Positions 16,350 through 25,660 of a stretch of 64,000 nt of DNA are shown in pieces. The stretch is from Phyllobacterium zundukense (GTDB taxonomy: Bacteria; Pseudomonadota; Alphaproteobacteria; Rhizobiales; Rhizobiaceae): assembly GCF_025452195.1 (NCBI RefSeq), contig NZ_CP104973.1, positions 62,001 through 126,000 of the forward strand, given 5' to 3'. The notes under the pieces are model-generated. The model worked only from the letters and a program-made list of their open reading frames with translations. It did no database searches and was not told the DNA's origin. Positions within the stretch are counted from its first letter, which is position 1, and each line of letters opens with the position of its first letter. The position numbers were made by a program, and so were the translations under genes.

Positions 16350-17318
16350 ATGAAAGCCGTGGTTATGAAAGAAGTCGGAGGCACCGACGTGATGGATTTC
16401 GTCGATTGCCCAGAGCCGGTGGTGATGCCGGGACATGCCGTCGTCGAAGTCGCCGCCGCCGGTGTGAACTTCATGGACATTGGTGTGCGCCTGGGTATGG
16501 CGTGGACCGAGATGGCGAATCCGAAAATTCTCGGCGTTGAAGGCGCGGGGCGCGTGTTATCCGTCGGCGATGGGGTCGATGGTTTTGCAGTCGGCGATCG
16601 GGTTGCCTGGGTCTACGCACCCGGAAGCTACGCCGAGCGCCATTCCATTTTGGCAGATTCGCTTGTTAGAATTCCCGACGCCGTGGACGATCGTACGGCC
16701 GCATCAGTCATGATGCAGGGTCTGACCGCCAGTCACTTCGCCACCGATTTCTATCCTGTGCAGCTAGGGGACATCGCCCTCGTTCATGCGGCTGCCGGCG
16801 GGGTAGGCCTTCTACTGACCCAGATCATAAAGTTGAGGGGCGGACACGTGATCGGACGCGTCTCGTCGGAAGAAAAGATCGCGGCAGCAAAGGAGGCTGG
16901 TGCCGATCACGTCATCGTCGATACCGAGGGACAGTTCGCAGAGGACGTCCTCCACCTGACCGCGGGGAAAGGCGTTAATGTTGTCTATGACGGTTCAGGC
17001 CCCAAAACCTTCCAGGGCTCACTCGACTCGCTCCGCCGCTGCGGCACATTTTGCTGGTACGGGCCAGTGCTCGGCGGGCCCGGTCCATTGGATATCATGA
17101 AGCTGCCTAAAAGCATCAAAATCGGCTATGCGACCTTTTTCGACCACATCCACACCCCGGAGCTGTTCCGCGCTCGTACGCAGCAGCTTTTCGACTGGGT
17201 CGCGGGCGGTTCGCTGAAGTTGAAGATCGGCGGCGTCTATGCGCTTGCTGAAGCCGCTCGGGCGCATATCGACATGGAGAGCCGGGCCACAACCGGCAAG
17301 CTGCTGTTGATTCCATAA
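16350..17318 (+). CDS. NADPH:quinone oxidoreductase (zinc-independent MDR family)
   Basis: 322 residues, the usual QOR length. N-terminal GroES-like half with GVNFMDIGVR; nucleotide-binding HAAAGGVGLLLTQ near 150-162; no zinc-ligand cysteine set. Members reduce quinones or enones with NADPH, in one- or two-electron steps, in the cytoplasm. Ribosome site AAGGAGAGGCT is strong. It follows the TetR gene by 50 bases. Reactive enone detoxification would fit the adjacent hydroperoxide and epoxide enzymes (inference). Confidence 0.88.
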   Translation: MKAVVMKEVGGTDVMDFVDCPEPVVMPGHAVVEVAAAGVNFMDIGVRLGMAWTEMANPKILGVEGAGRVLSVGDGVDGFAVGDRVAWVYAPGSYAERHSILADSLVRIPDAVDDRTAASVMMQGLTASHFATDFYPVQLGDIALVHAAAGGVGLLLTQIIKLRGGHVIGRVSSEEKIAAAKEAGADHVIVDTEGQFAEDVLHLTAGKGVNVVYDGSGPKTFQGSLDSLRRCGTFCWYGPVLGGPGPLDIMKLPKSIKIGYATFFDHIHTPELFRARTQQLFDWVAGGSLKLKIGGVYALAEAARAHIDMESRATTGKLLLIP

Positions 17319-17578
17319 TGGGGCGATAAACAGGTCAACCTTCAGCTGTGGTCTTCCATCGATCCGAAAATGTCTTTCCAGATGTGGACAAATTGCAAAC
17401 CATAGCTGTCCATGCGGCATTAGCGTTGTGTTCGAGTTCGACAAGAGCGGCATGGCTGCATCCAGACAGCCCGCCTCACCCCATGGCGAAACTGTGACCC
17501 ACAACCTGCGGTTGCGAATTAGCCATTGAGCAAGGATCGCACATTCGTGTATCGTTACGACATCACCATACGAGGGGA

Positions 17579-19189
17579 ATGGAGATGACCCAAACTTCAA
17601 AGCGATATGCTGGGCATATCCGTGTTTTGTGCCTACGACGTCTCGTTCCGGTAGTGTTGGTGGGCATTGCACCAATTTCCGGCCACGCCTGGTCCTTCGA
17701 GCACGCGACAAAAGACAAGGTGTTGACAGCCTTGCCAAAGTTGGAACAGGCGGCGCAACAAGTCATTGCCAGTGACGGGGTTCCGGGTATTTCGATCGCC
17801 GTCGTCTATCAGGACAAGGTGATCTACTTGAAGGGCTTCGGCGTTAGAGAAGAAGGCAAAAGTGATCTGGTCGACGCCGATACGGTGTTTCAGCTTGCCT
17901 CGTTCTCCAAGCCGATGGCCTCGACCGTCGTGGCGGCGATCGTGAGCGAAGGGGTGGCGAGTTGGGATTCGCGAATTGCCGACATCTCCCCATCCTTCCA
18001 GCTCTATGACGCCTATCCGACCGCACAAGTGACCGTGCGCGATCTCTTTTCTCACCGCAGCGGCCTTCCCGGAGGGGCCGGAAACGAACTCGAAGAGATC
18101 GGCTATGACCGCGACGCGATTCTTCAGCGGCTCCGCCAGGTCAAGCCGTCGAGTAGTTTTCGGTCGGAGTACTCCTACAGCAATTTCGGCCTTACCGCGG
18201 GCGCGGTCGCTGTGGCCAAAGCGGCAGGCATGAGCTGGGAGAATGCGGCAGAGGCCAAGCTGTACAAACCGCTTGGAATGTCATCAACCAGCTCGCGCTA
18301 CGCCGATTTCCTGACGCGAACAAACCGCGCCACCCTCCACGCCCAGCTCGACGGCAAATGGAGAGCGCTTGCCAAACGCGACCCCGACGCGCAGTCACCC
18401 GCAGGCGGCGTCAGCTCCAATGCGCTTGATCTCGCTCAATGGCTCCGGCTTGAGCTCGGCAAAGGCAATTATGATGGCAGGCGCCTGATCGACGCAGAAG
18501 CGATCAGCCAGACCCATATGCCGCTGATGGCGCGCGGTAAAAACCCGGTGACCGGCGGATGGTCGTTCTACGGACTTGGCTGGAATGTGGAGTATGGCCG
18601 TTACGGCGAAGTTTGGGGCCATGCCGGCGCTTTCAGCACTGGCGCACGGACGCTGGTCAGTTTGCTCCCCGCCGAGGAACTCGGCATCGTCGTCCTTACC
18701 AACGCTTTCCCGACGGGTGTTCCCGAGGGCCTTGCCGACACGTTCTTCGAGCTCGTGATGACCGGAAAGACGACAAAGGACTGGGTCGTCGAATGGAACA
18801 ACATTTATGGGCAGCTCTTTGGGCCGGCGATCGACGCCGCGGTCAAGCGTTACGGGACACCGCCCGCCTCCCCGCTGCCAGCGCTCCCGCTGTCTGCCTA
18901 TGCCGGCACCTACTTCAATCCTTATGTTGGCAAGGCAGTAGTAGCCGAGAAAGATGGCACGCTCGAAATTCGCCTTGGGCCAAAAAGCGAGTCGGCTTTC
19001 CCGCTCAGCCATTTTGATCGAGACCTCTACACCTACCGGCCGTCTGCGGAGATGCCGAACATGCCCGTTGCGGTCACGTTCGAAATCGGGCCAGACCAGA
19101 AAGCGAGCCAGGTCAAGATCGACGATCTGAACGAGCTTGGGCTTGGCGTGTTGCGTCGCATTGAGATTGACCGTCCCGCTTCACCTTAG
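17579..19189 (+). CDS. Exported serine hydrolase, class C beta-lactamase fold, with DUF3471-like tail
   Basis: 536 residues. A basic start and hydrophobic segment (RLVPVVLVGIAPI) form a Sec signal or anchor ending near GHAWS. The penicillin-binding/class C fold shows all three active-site motifs: S108-F-S-K111, Y200-S-N202, and HAG in WGHAGAF replacing KTG. Residues about 410-536 match the beta-sheet tail (DUF3471) found in family S12 peptidases and esterases. Such proteins are usually D-amino-peptidases or esterases; beta-lactamase activity cannot be assumed. A second ATG at 17585 is possible. Separated by 260 bases from the upstream quinone oxidoreductase; that gap shows nothing recognisable. 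Confidence 0.87.
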   Translation: MEMTQTSKRYAGHIRVLCLRRLVPVVLVGIAPISGHAWSFEHATKDKVLTALPKLEQAAQQVIASDGVPGISIAVVYQDKVIYLKGFGVREEGKSDLVDADTVFQLASFSKPMASTVVAAIVSEGVASWDSRIADISPSFQLYDAYPTAQVTVRDLFSHRSGLPGGAGNELEEIGYDRDAILQRLRQVKPSSSFRSEYSYSNFGLTAGAVAVAKAAGMSWENAAEAKLYKPLGMSSTSSRYADFLTRTNRATLHAQLDGKWRALAKRDPDAQSPAGGVSSNALDLAQWLRLELGKGNYDGRRLIDAEAISQTHMPLMARGKNPVTGGWSFYGLGWNVEYGRYGEVWGHAGAFSTGARTLVSLLPAEELGIVVLTNAFPTGVPEGLADTFFELVMTGKTTKDWVVEWNNIYGQLFGPAIDAAVKRYGTPPASPLPALPLSAYAGTYFNPYVGKAVVAEKDGTLEIRLGPKSESAFPLSHFDRDLYTYRPSAEMPNMPVAVTFEIGPDQKASQVKIDDLNELGLGVLRRIEIDRPASP

Positions 19190-19567
19190 CTTCGCTCTCG
19201 GCGCAGCCAAGCGCCGTCTGTTTAGCCCTAGTTCGGGCCTCGCGATCCCTCTTTGCCGAAAGCCTTTCGACCGTTCCGCGCTGCGATCTCCAACGCTTCG
19301 CCGACACTACGTGTCTGGTCGCGATATGGTCGATTTTTTTTCGGTGATCACCTTAGAATCTCTTCTGCCTGAGACTGCCGGCTGGCAAGAGCTGACCGGC
19401 CGGGGCGGCGTGAGAATTAGCGCATGCCCCCAAAATAACATCTTGGGTCCAAGACGAAAGCCACCAAAAGGACAAGTTCTGCAGTGCTCTAAATATAGGG
19501 CCGATCGATATCCGGTTCATTCCGTCAAAGTGTGCAATCTTATCAACAAACCGCCGTGTGACACCAT
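19190..19567. other. Intergenic stretch, nothing recognised
   Basis: 378 bases between the serine hydrolase and the methyltransferase-like gene. A 144-codon open frame spans part of it, but it overlaps the hydrolase gene and reads as arginine/serine-rich noise with no ribosome site. No tRNA, repeat or operator was seen. Confidence 0.5.
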
Positions 19568-20194
19568 ATGAGCAATCCCGAGCTAAAATCCTTAAACAGA
19601 TTTCAAAAGACGCGCCGTTCGGCGCTATTGGCTCTGCTCCTTATCGTTGTCGTTGGCCTGCTTTTCTGCGGTCCTGTTTTTACCGACGCGCATTATGAGA
19701 ATGACGTAATTGAGATAACCGGCATCGGACTGATCGGCGTGGCGATCATGGGACGGCTCTGGTGCACGCTTTACCTTGGCGGGCGCAAGGCGGCCGAGGT
19801 TGTCACCAAGGGGCCTTATTCGATCGCACGCAATCCCCTCTATATGTTCTCTGCAATCGGCTCGGCAGGCGTTGGTGCGCAAATGGGGAGCCTCACCGTC
19901 GGCCTCTTGTTTGGAGCAGTGACGGTGCTTGCCTTCTATATCGTCATTTTCCGCGAGGAAGCTTTCCTGCGCAAGGCATTGGGAACGCCGTATCAAACTT
20001 ATTGCGCGGTGGTGCCTCGCTTCCTTCCAAACTTCTCCCTTTATCAGGATAGCGAAATCGTATCGTTCTATCCCGAAAGGCTTCGATCGACCCTCCGGGA
20101 CGGGTTGGTCTTCTTTCTAGCGGCGCCGGCATTCGAGCTCATCCAACGAGGACAGGAGTGGGGTTATCTGCCTGTTCTGTTTAGATTGCCTTGA
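19568..20194 (+). CDS. Isoprenylcysteine carboxyl methyltransferase-like membrane protein
   Basis: 208 residues with four or five hydrophobic helices. The conserved C-terminal motif KGPYSIARNPLYM followed by a hydrophobic helix and a downstream REEAFL segment match the ICMT/PEMT membrane methyltransferase fold, in which the RNP and E residues bind S-adenosylmethionine. Bacterial members methylate lipids, thiols or metals, or are uncharacterised. No clear ribosome site precedes the ATG. It stands alone between convergent/unrelated genes. The stretch to the MFS stop at 20356 holds no feature. Confidence 0.8.
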   Translation: MSNPELKSLNRFQKTRRSALLALLLIVVVGLLFCGPVFTDAHYENDVIEITGIGLIGVAIMGRLWCTLYLGGRKAAEVVTKGPYSIARNPLYMFSAIGSAGVGAQMGSLTVGLLFGAVTVLAFYIVIFREEAFLRKALGTPYQTYCAVVPRFLPNFSLYQDSEIVSFYPERLRSTLRDGLVFFLAAPAFELIQRGQEWGYLPVLFRLP

Positions 20195-20355
20195 TTCCCA
20201 ACTTCTCTTACCCTTTCTGTTGCCGGCACACCCTCGAACGCAAAACGAGCAATAAAATTTACCGCGGGCGAGACGTCTACTAGATACCTGATGTCGAAAG
20301 AGTGGAGGCGGTACAGCGATCCCGCGTTCATTGCTTCAACGTGGCATCAGCCCTG

Positions 20356-21582
20356 CTACTTCGCCGGCTGCGGCACCGCGCTATCTCCATCGTCGGTGCA
20401 GTCGCCCGAAAGCGTCTGCTGGCCGAACGCGATGATCACAACGGTCGCGGTTCCGGCCGCCACAGACACCCAAAAACCGTTCTCGGGACCGTAATTGTCC
20501 ACCACCCAGCCCGAGACGAAGGCACCCAGCGCCATGCCGATGCCGATACCTGTCATCACCCAAGTCACCCCCTCGGTCAGCATCGTTTGCGGTACGCGGC
20601 GCTCTATCAGGCCGAAGGCTGTGATGAAAGTCGGCGAGATCGCGATGCCGCTCACGAAGACCGCGATGGCAAGCAGGGTCACCGAGCTGGCGGCGACGAG
20701 TAGGGGCAACGCAGTCAGCGCGAGTGCCACGACCGCGATCAGTAGCTGACGGTGCAAGGCCATGCGCGGGTTAAGCGCTCCGATGATCAGGCCTACCGCG
20801 AAGGAACCGACCGCGTAGACGCCGATTACCAGGCTCGCGGCATTAGGCTGCCCGAGCTCCTTGGTGATCGCGACAGCACTCACTTCGGCTGTAGCAAAGA
20901 TCGAGCCAACAAAGACAAGAGCGAGTGTGATGATCTGCACCGGACGCTGCCGGATCGCCGAGCCAACGGAAACGGCATTGGCGACATGACGCACCTTCGG
21001 CTCTGTGCCGCGCTGCACAATGAAGGCGGCCGTCCCGAGCGCCAGGAAAGCTGTGCTCACCATCATGCCAGCTTCAGGAAATAGTGCCACAGCGAGCCCC
21101 ACCGACAGCGAGGCCCCGGCGATATAGACCAGCTCGTCCGCGGCACTTTCAAACGCGAAGGCCGTGTTGAGCTCGGGCCGGTTGCGGAAAAGCTCCGTCC
21201 AGCGCGCCCGCACTAGCGCCGGGATGCTTGGCATAGCGGCCGCGAGGAAGGCCGAGACGAACAACGTCCAGACCGGCCAGTTCTGGTTGGCCGCTGCGAT
21301 CAGCGCGATGAACGCCGCCACCGACACGACTGTGGTCGGCACGACTACCGCCGTCTGGCCGACCCGGTCGATCGCCCGCGAAATCTGTGGCGAAATCAGC
21401 GCGTTGGTCAGCGCGTAGGTCGCCGAAACCGCGCCTGCGAGCCAGTATCCGCCATGCGCCTGGGAGAGCATTGCAACGATGCCGATCGGTGCCATTGCGA
21501 TGGGAAGGCGCGCGAAAAAGCCAGCTGCGGAGAAGCCCTTGGCCCCGGGCGCCGCGAATATCTTTTTATACGGATTTGACAT
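20356..21582 (-). CDS. MFS transporter (drug-exporter-like)
   Basis: 408 residues with 12 predicted helices arranged as two six-helix halves. Start at 21582 follows GAAAGGATT. The N-terminal half has the GAVSATYALTNALISP segment and the loop DRVGQT, which corresponds to the MFS motif A region; the sequence resembles bacterial efflux proteins of the SET/DHA1 type. It diverges from a TetR gene and the two share operator repeats at 21617-21687, a classic inducible efflux arrangement. Substrate unknown. Confidence 0.88.
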   Translation of the reverse strand: MSNPYKKIFAAPGAKGFSAAGFFARLPIAMAPIGIVAMLSQAHGGYWLAGAVSATYALTNALISPQISRAIDRVGQTAVVVPTTVVSVAAFIALIAAANQNWPVWTLFVSAFLAAAMPSIPALVRARWTELFRNRPELNTAFAFESAADELVYIAGASLSVGLAVALFPEAGMMVSTAFLALGTAAFIVQRGTEPKVRHVANAVSVGSAIRQRPVQIITLALVFVGSIFATAEVSAVAITKELGQPNAASLVIGVYAVGSFAVGLIIGALNPRMALHRQLLIAVVALALTALPLLVAASSVTLLAIAVFVSGIAISPTFITAFGLIERRVPQTMLTEGVTWVMTGIGIGMALGAFVSGWVVDNYGPENGFWVSVAAGTATVVIIAFGQQTLSGDCTDDGDSAVPQPAK

Positions 21583-21616
21583 GAGACAATCCTTTCAGGT
21601 ATCAAATGGACGGCAT

Positions 21617-21633
21617 ACATACGCAGCGTATGT
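21617..21633. promoter_or_regulatory. TetR operator, copy 1
   Basis: ACATACGCAGCGTATGT is a perfect 17-base palindrome around one central base. It lies 34 bases upstream of the MFS start and 69 bases upstream of the TetR start. Copy 2 is centred exactly 30 bases away. Confidence 0.75.
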
Positions 21634-21646
21634 TAAGTAAATAATT

Positions 21647-21663
21647 GCATACGCCGCGTATGT
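21647..21663. promoter_or_regulatory. TetR operator, copy 2
   Basis: GCATACGCCGCGTATGT: arms CATACGC/GCGTATG are perfectly symmetrical. The centre is 30 bases from copy 1, close to three helical turns, so two dimers can bind on the same face. Confidence 0.72.
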
Positions 21664-21670
21664 CAAATGA

Positions 21671-21687
21671 AAAGACGCAGGGTATGT
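21671..21687. promoter_or_regulatory. TetR operator, degenerate copy 3
   Basis: AAAGACGCAGGGTATGT matches copy 1 at 14 of 17 positions, with only the right half well kept. It ends 15 bases before the TetR start, close to the ribosome site, and would favour autoregulation. Confidence 0.4.
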
Positions 21688-21702
21688 CAAAAAGGAGGCA
21701 AG

Positions 21703-22287
21703 ATGGCCAGGCCGCGACAGGAGATGATCGCCGAGACACGCGCAAAACTCATCGCGGCAGGCCGGCACGCCTTCGGCACGATTGGCTACGCGGAAGCATC
21801 CATGGATGATTTCACCGGCGAGGCTGGCCTCACTCGCGGCGCCCTCTACCACCATTTCGGCGACAAGAGGGGCCTGCTCCAAGCCGTCACCATGCAGATC
21901 GATGCGGAAATGACCGAACGCCTCAACAAGGTCTCGGCATCGGCCTCCACCCACTGGCAGGGTTTCGTCGACGAATGCGCCGCCTATATTGAAATGGCGC
22001 TCGAGCCCGAGATCCAGCGCATCATGTTCCGCGATGGCCCCGCCGTGCTGGGCGACATTTCGCAATGGCAAAACACCCCTGGCTGCATTGCTGCCCTCTC
22101 TCGCAGCATCGACCGTCTCAAAGCCGATGGCGAGATCATCGACATCGACACCGAAACCGCCGCCCGCCTCATCAATGGCGCGAGCAGCCACATGGCGCTG
22201 TGGATCGCCAATGCAGAGAAGCCGAAGGCGGTTTCGAAGCGGGCAGTCGCGGGGTTCAGGGCGATGCTGGAGGGACTTCGCAAGTAG
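21703..22287 (+). CDS. TetR/AcrR family regulator of the adjacent MFS pump
   Basis: 194 residues from the ATG at 21703, preceded by AAAGGAGG; the open frame 12 codons further up contains operator DNA. HTH: LIAAGRHAFGTIGYAEAS then TRGALYHHFGDKRGLL, a strong TetR signature. The C-terminal helices (about 75-190) form the ligand pocket. It diverges from the MFS gene over three operator-like repeats, so it should repress both itself and the pump until a substrate binds. Confidence 0.92.
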   Translation: MARPRQEMIAETRAKLIAAGRHAFGTIGYAEASMDDFTGEAGLTRGALYHHFGDKRGLLQAVTMQIDAEMTERLNKVSASASTHWQGFVDECAAYIEMALEPEIQRIMFRDGPAVLGDISQWQNTPGCIAALSRSIDRLKADGEIIDIDTETAARLINGASSHMALWIANAEKPKAVSKRAVAGFRAMLEGLRK

Positions 22288-22342
22288 CATTGATGGCCGA
22301 TATTGAGATAGACCTTGGGGCCGCGAGGGCACGCTGTGTCTA

Positions 22343-22363
22343 CCTCTCCGCTTGCGGGAGAGG
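22343..22363. repeat. Short palindrome, possible REP element or terminator
   Basis: CCTCTCC-GCTTGC-GGGAGAGG forms a tight hairpin 55 bases after the TetR stop codon. Similar C/T-rich palindromes recur between genes in rhizobial and Brucella-group genomes (recollection). No second copy was noticed in this window, so it may simply end the TetR transcript. Confidence 0.4.
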
Positions 22364-22582
22364 AAGATCAACATCTCAGCGCAGCCAAGCGTTTGAATCA
22401 CCGGTCTCGTTCTAAACCGAACCGGGATCAAAGCCATCCCCGCCCAGCACCATGTGCCGCAGCTGGCTGCAATGATCACACAGCTTCAAACCGTCGTTGC
22501 GGGCGCAGCAAAGACCTTGGGAGATGCAACCCAAGAGCGTGTCACCTGCCCCACCAATCTCACTGGAACAGGCAGGCGTCGT

Positions 22583-23509
22583 TTATGATCTCCTGCTACG
22601 GCGCGCGGCGGGCCAGCCTGGCGCTGCCGTTCCAAGGGCTGCGGCCAGCACATCGGCCAGGCCGCGGCCGGCGCGGCCGTCCTCGTCAAGACGTGGATTG
22701 TAGATGGTGACCTCTAGGCCGACCGCCTTTCCGCTCTCCAGAGCAATGCGAAGCGCTGCCCCAAGTTCATCCCACGACAGTCCGCCGGGCACACGGAAAT
22801 CGACCGCTGGCATGATAGCATCGTCGAGACAATCGGCGTCGAGATGGATGAAAAAGCCATCCAGCTCCGCCCGCATCAAATGGTTAACCGCAGCGCGGGC
22901 GGCGCTTTCCACACCCATGCTACGTGCAGCGTGGAGATCATAGGCGCGGAGCTCCGGGGGAAGCGGCTGGCTGCCGAATTTCGCCTGATCTTCGTGATCG
23001 CGAAAGGCGAACGCCACAGCATCTTCAGGGCGCACCAGCGGAGAACGGTTTTCACTATCGCTCAACAGCGCCGGTCCGTACCCGGTAACGAAGGCAAGGT
23101 CCATGGACGCGCCCTCGCCGTTGGGCTCCGCCTCAGGCTGGAAAAAGTCAGCATTGCCGTCGATGAAGAGCAGCCCGTAGCGACCGCGCCGCCTGAGGGC
23201 GAGCATCGAACCTAGTAAGATCGTGCAGTCGCCGCCCAGCACCACCGGAAATTCGCCCGCATCCAACACCGCTTCTACGGCATCCGCCAGCTTGGGCGAC
23301 CAATCTGCGATGGCTTTTGCGTTCAGTATCCGCGTATCGGGATCGGGCACCGGATTCTTCTGTGGGACCTGAAGTCGGCCGGCGCGCCGTGCGTTGATGC
23401 GCTCGGCAATGCCAAATCCAAGAAGCCTGTCGGCGAGGCCTTCGACGCCGTCGGTCGCCAGACCCAGCGTTGAAGGCGCCTCGATGAGGGCGTAAGGATA
23501 CATGGACAT
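22583..23509 (-). CDS. Arginase/agmatinase-fold protein with altered metal positions
   Basis: 308 residues, normal ureohydrolase length. A ribosome site AAGGAG precedes the first of two close ATG codons. Fold landmarks are present: VVLGGDC at 89-95, LLFIDGNADFF at 113-123 and IHLDADCLDD at 221-230. In true arginases these read GGDH, DAHxD and (S/D)xDxD. Here the first histidine ligand is C95 and the second is N119, while D117, D121, D224 and D226 remain. So at least two of the six manganese ligands differ. It may use another metal, have lost activity, or do a different reaction. Divergent from a MarR gene 141 bases away. Confidence 0.75.
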   Translation of the reverse strand: MSMYPYALIEAPSTLGLATDGVEGLADRLLGFGIAERINARRAGRLQVPQKNPVPDPDTRILNAKAIADWSPKLADAVEAVLDAGEFPVVLGGDCTILLGSMLALRRRGRYGLLFIDGNADFFQPEAEPNGEGASMDLAFVTGYGPALLSDSENRSPLVRPEDAVAFAFRDHEDQAKFGSQPLPPELRAYDLHAARSMGVESAARAAVNHLMRAELDGFFIHLDADCLDDAIMPAVDFRVPGGLSWDELGAALRIALESGKAVGLEVTIYNPRLDEDGRAGRGLADVLAAALGTAAPGWPAARRSRRS

Positions 23510-23625
23510 CGCATTCTCCTTTTTTCACTCCATCAAGACCGGTGCTTGACAGTGCGCGTATCGATCGTCGGGCATTGTTAAAACAGCTGAATGCCCAGAC
23601 CCTCAGGCGGGTTCCATTGAATATG

Positions 23626-23640
23626 TATTCCGAACGAATA
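23626..23640. promoter_or_regulatory. Candidate MarR operator
   Basis: TATTC-CGAAC-GAATA has two perfect 5-base arms. It lies 10 bases before the MarR start and overlaps a TATAAT-like hexamer at 23639-23644. Binding would block transcription of marR and possibly the divergent arginase-fold gene. Confidence 0.45.
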
Positions 23641-23650
23641 TAATGGAGAA

Positions 23651-24178
23651 ATGACACGTGACATAACGGCCAACCTGCTCGGCGCCTTCGCGCTCTCGCT
23701 CACCGACGAAATTTTGGCCGCCGGCAGAAAAGCCTCGGGCCTCAGTCCCAGCGCATGTGCGGCCGTGGTGACGCTTGGCCCTTATCCCGGCACAACCATC
23801 AAAATGCTGGCACGCGCCCTCGGATTGACGCACTCGGTCGCAGTTCGCCTCGTGGAGGACCTCGTCTCGGACGGGCTGGTTCAGCGCAAGCCTGGCAAGG
23901 ATCGCCGGGAAGTCGCGCTGCGGCTCACCGCCAAGGGGCGTGCCTTGCGTGCGAGGATTGTCACTGCACGCGAGCAGGTGCTGTCCGATGCGCTGGCCAG
24001 CATCGATGCGGGTTCGACGCAAGTACTTGGCAAAATCCTGGCAACAATGCTGACCCGCCTCACACGGAACCGCGCACGCGCTGACCACATCTGCAGGCTT
24101 TGTGACGAAGACATCTGCGTGTCGGAAATCTGCCCCGTGGAACGTGAAGCTGTGCGCCTGACCGAGGAGGCGTCATAA
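23651..24178 (+). CDS. MarR family transcriptional regulator with cysteine cluster
   Basis: 175 residues. The winged HTH spans about 45-105: TIKMLARALGLTHSVAVRLVE then the wing RKPGKDRREVALRLT. The last 25 residues carry HICRLCDEDIC and SEICPVE, four cysteines in a CxxC-x4-C-x5-C pattern that could bind zinc or sense oxidants. This tail recurs in a subgroup of MarR proteins (recollection). Ribosome site GGAGAA before the ATG. Divergent from the arginase-fold gene with a dyad between them. Confidence 0.85.
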   Translation: MTRDITANLLGAFALSLTDEILAAGRKASGLSPSACAAVVTLGPYPGTTIKMLARALGLTHSVAVRLVEDLVSDGLVQRKPGKDRREVALRLTAKGRALRARIVTAREQVLSDALASIDAGSTQVLGKILATMLTRLTRNRARADHICRLCDEDICVSEICPVEREAVRLTEEAS

Positions 24179-24636
24179 ATCAGGCACGTCTGATATCCAT
24201 GCTTTAGTTCAATCTCCCAGCCCTGTTCGTTGAATGTTCCATCTGTCGGCGAGCGCATTGGGAGCGTCACTGGCGTTTTTCAGGAAAAAGTAACGTCCCG
24301 ATAAGCCCTGCGTTTCGACAATCGACCGAACGATCGGTAGTACCCGGCGCACTCCCCTGCAATCAGGGTCGAGAAAATCAAAGCATGTTTTGCTTGGGGC
24401 ACCTTTTTAGTTTGGATCGAAGGCCACTGAGAAAAAAGGTATAACATCCGGGGAAGTTCTCACTCTGAAAATTGCACGCGAATGCGCTAGGCCCGCATTT
24501 TAGTCGAGAATGCTGGTAACGATGTTCCACTCTACCATGGTTTGAGCCGTAACAGGTAAATGCCGGAATCGTAACATTGCAGCCACCCGTCCGGGGTTTA
24601 GTGCATTCGTAACTTGGTCATCGTCAGGAGGAAGTC
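24179..24636. other. Intergenic stretch, nothing recognised
   Basis: 458 bases, more AT-rich than the neighbours. No open frame with a ribosome site, no tRNA-like cloverleaf and no clear repeat. The final 30 bases hold the strong GGAGGAAG ribosome site of the protease gene. Confidence 0.5.
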
Positions 24637-25660
24637 ATGGCACGAAAGGCAATCCGTAGCGGCAAAGCTTCAGGCGACGTCACTGAAGACGAACTGCGTC
24701 AACATATTCGGGCCAAGGGCGCCGACTATCTCAAAGATCCCAATATCACCTCCGTAGGTATCGGACTGAAAAACGGCGAAGGCCCGATCTGCCTACAGTT
24801 CACGGTCGAGGCGAAAGGTGAATCGGCTTTGGAAGCGCTCGTCACAAACCGTATCCCCGAGATGATCGAGGTCAATGGCAAACCAGTTCCCACTGACGTT
24901 ATCGAGCGGTCGTACCGTCCCTCTTATAAGATCGTAGTGCCTGAGCAACTCGACCTGCGCCGCCAGCGTGTCGATCCACTCCGTCCCGGGATCAGTGTCG
25001 CCCATATCGCTGAAACAGCGGGAACGGTCGGCCTCGTCGTCTTCGACCGCGCCACGGGAGCCCCCTGTATTCTGTCCAACTGGCACGTGCTCAATGGAAA
25101 TACCGGCAAGATCGGTGATACGATCGTGCAACCCGGTCCCTATGACGACAACAACACAGCCCTCAACGAGGCGGGAACCCTGCTTAGGAGTCATCTTGGC
25201 GCGGCCGGCGACTGCGCGCTCGCGCGTATTCGTTCGCGCGGTTACGATCGCTCCGTCTACGGCCTTGATGTCGTACCGAAGCGCATGGCCCGCGTAGCGT
25301 TAGGCGACAGGGTGATCAAGTCCGGGCGGACAACGGCAAACACGCGTGGGATCGTCCGCCGTGTCGATGTCATGGCGAAAATCGACTACGGTGTTCCAGC
25401 CGGTCAGCAGGCGATCGGCGGGTTCGAAATAGGACCAGACAAGAGCGACCTTCCCCCGGATGGTGAGATCACCAAGGGTGGCGACTCCGGGTCGGCCTGG
25501 TTGATCTTCGACAAGGGCAAAGCGACCGACATCTTCGCGGGCTTGCATTTTGCCGGCGAAACCGACGCGGCCTCAGACGAACATGCCCTCGCCTGCTACG
25601 CAGCCTCGGTCCAAAAGAAGCTCGACTTTGTGCTCGAGCCCGAGATAGCGATCACGTGGT
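24637..25660 (+). pseudogene. Trypsin-like serine protease, 5' part of a protease-nuclease gene with a broken frame
   Basis: About 340 meaningful residues. N-terminal region (1-110) has no recognised domain; residues 115-335 are a chymotrypsin-fold protease with the full triad: H150 in SNWHVL, D192 in GDCALARI, S285 in GGDSGSAW. No signal peptide, so cytoplasmic. The open frame continues to 25881, but codons after about 25655 (proline/serine/arginine-rich) are the nuclease gene read in the wrong frame. The nuclease follows in the -1 frame with no in-frame stop between. Either one base has been gained or lost, or two coupled proteins are made. Preceded by a very good ribosome site. Confidence 0.75.

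Noticed and set aside
17579..19189. Class C beta-lactamase resistance gene
   Set aside because: The fold is shared, but HAG replaces KTG and a DUF3471-like tail is present. Most such proteins are esterases or D-aminopeptidases.
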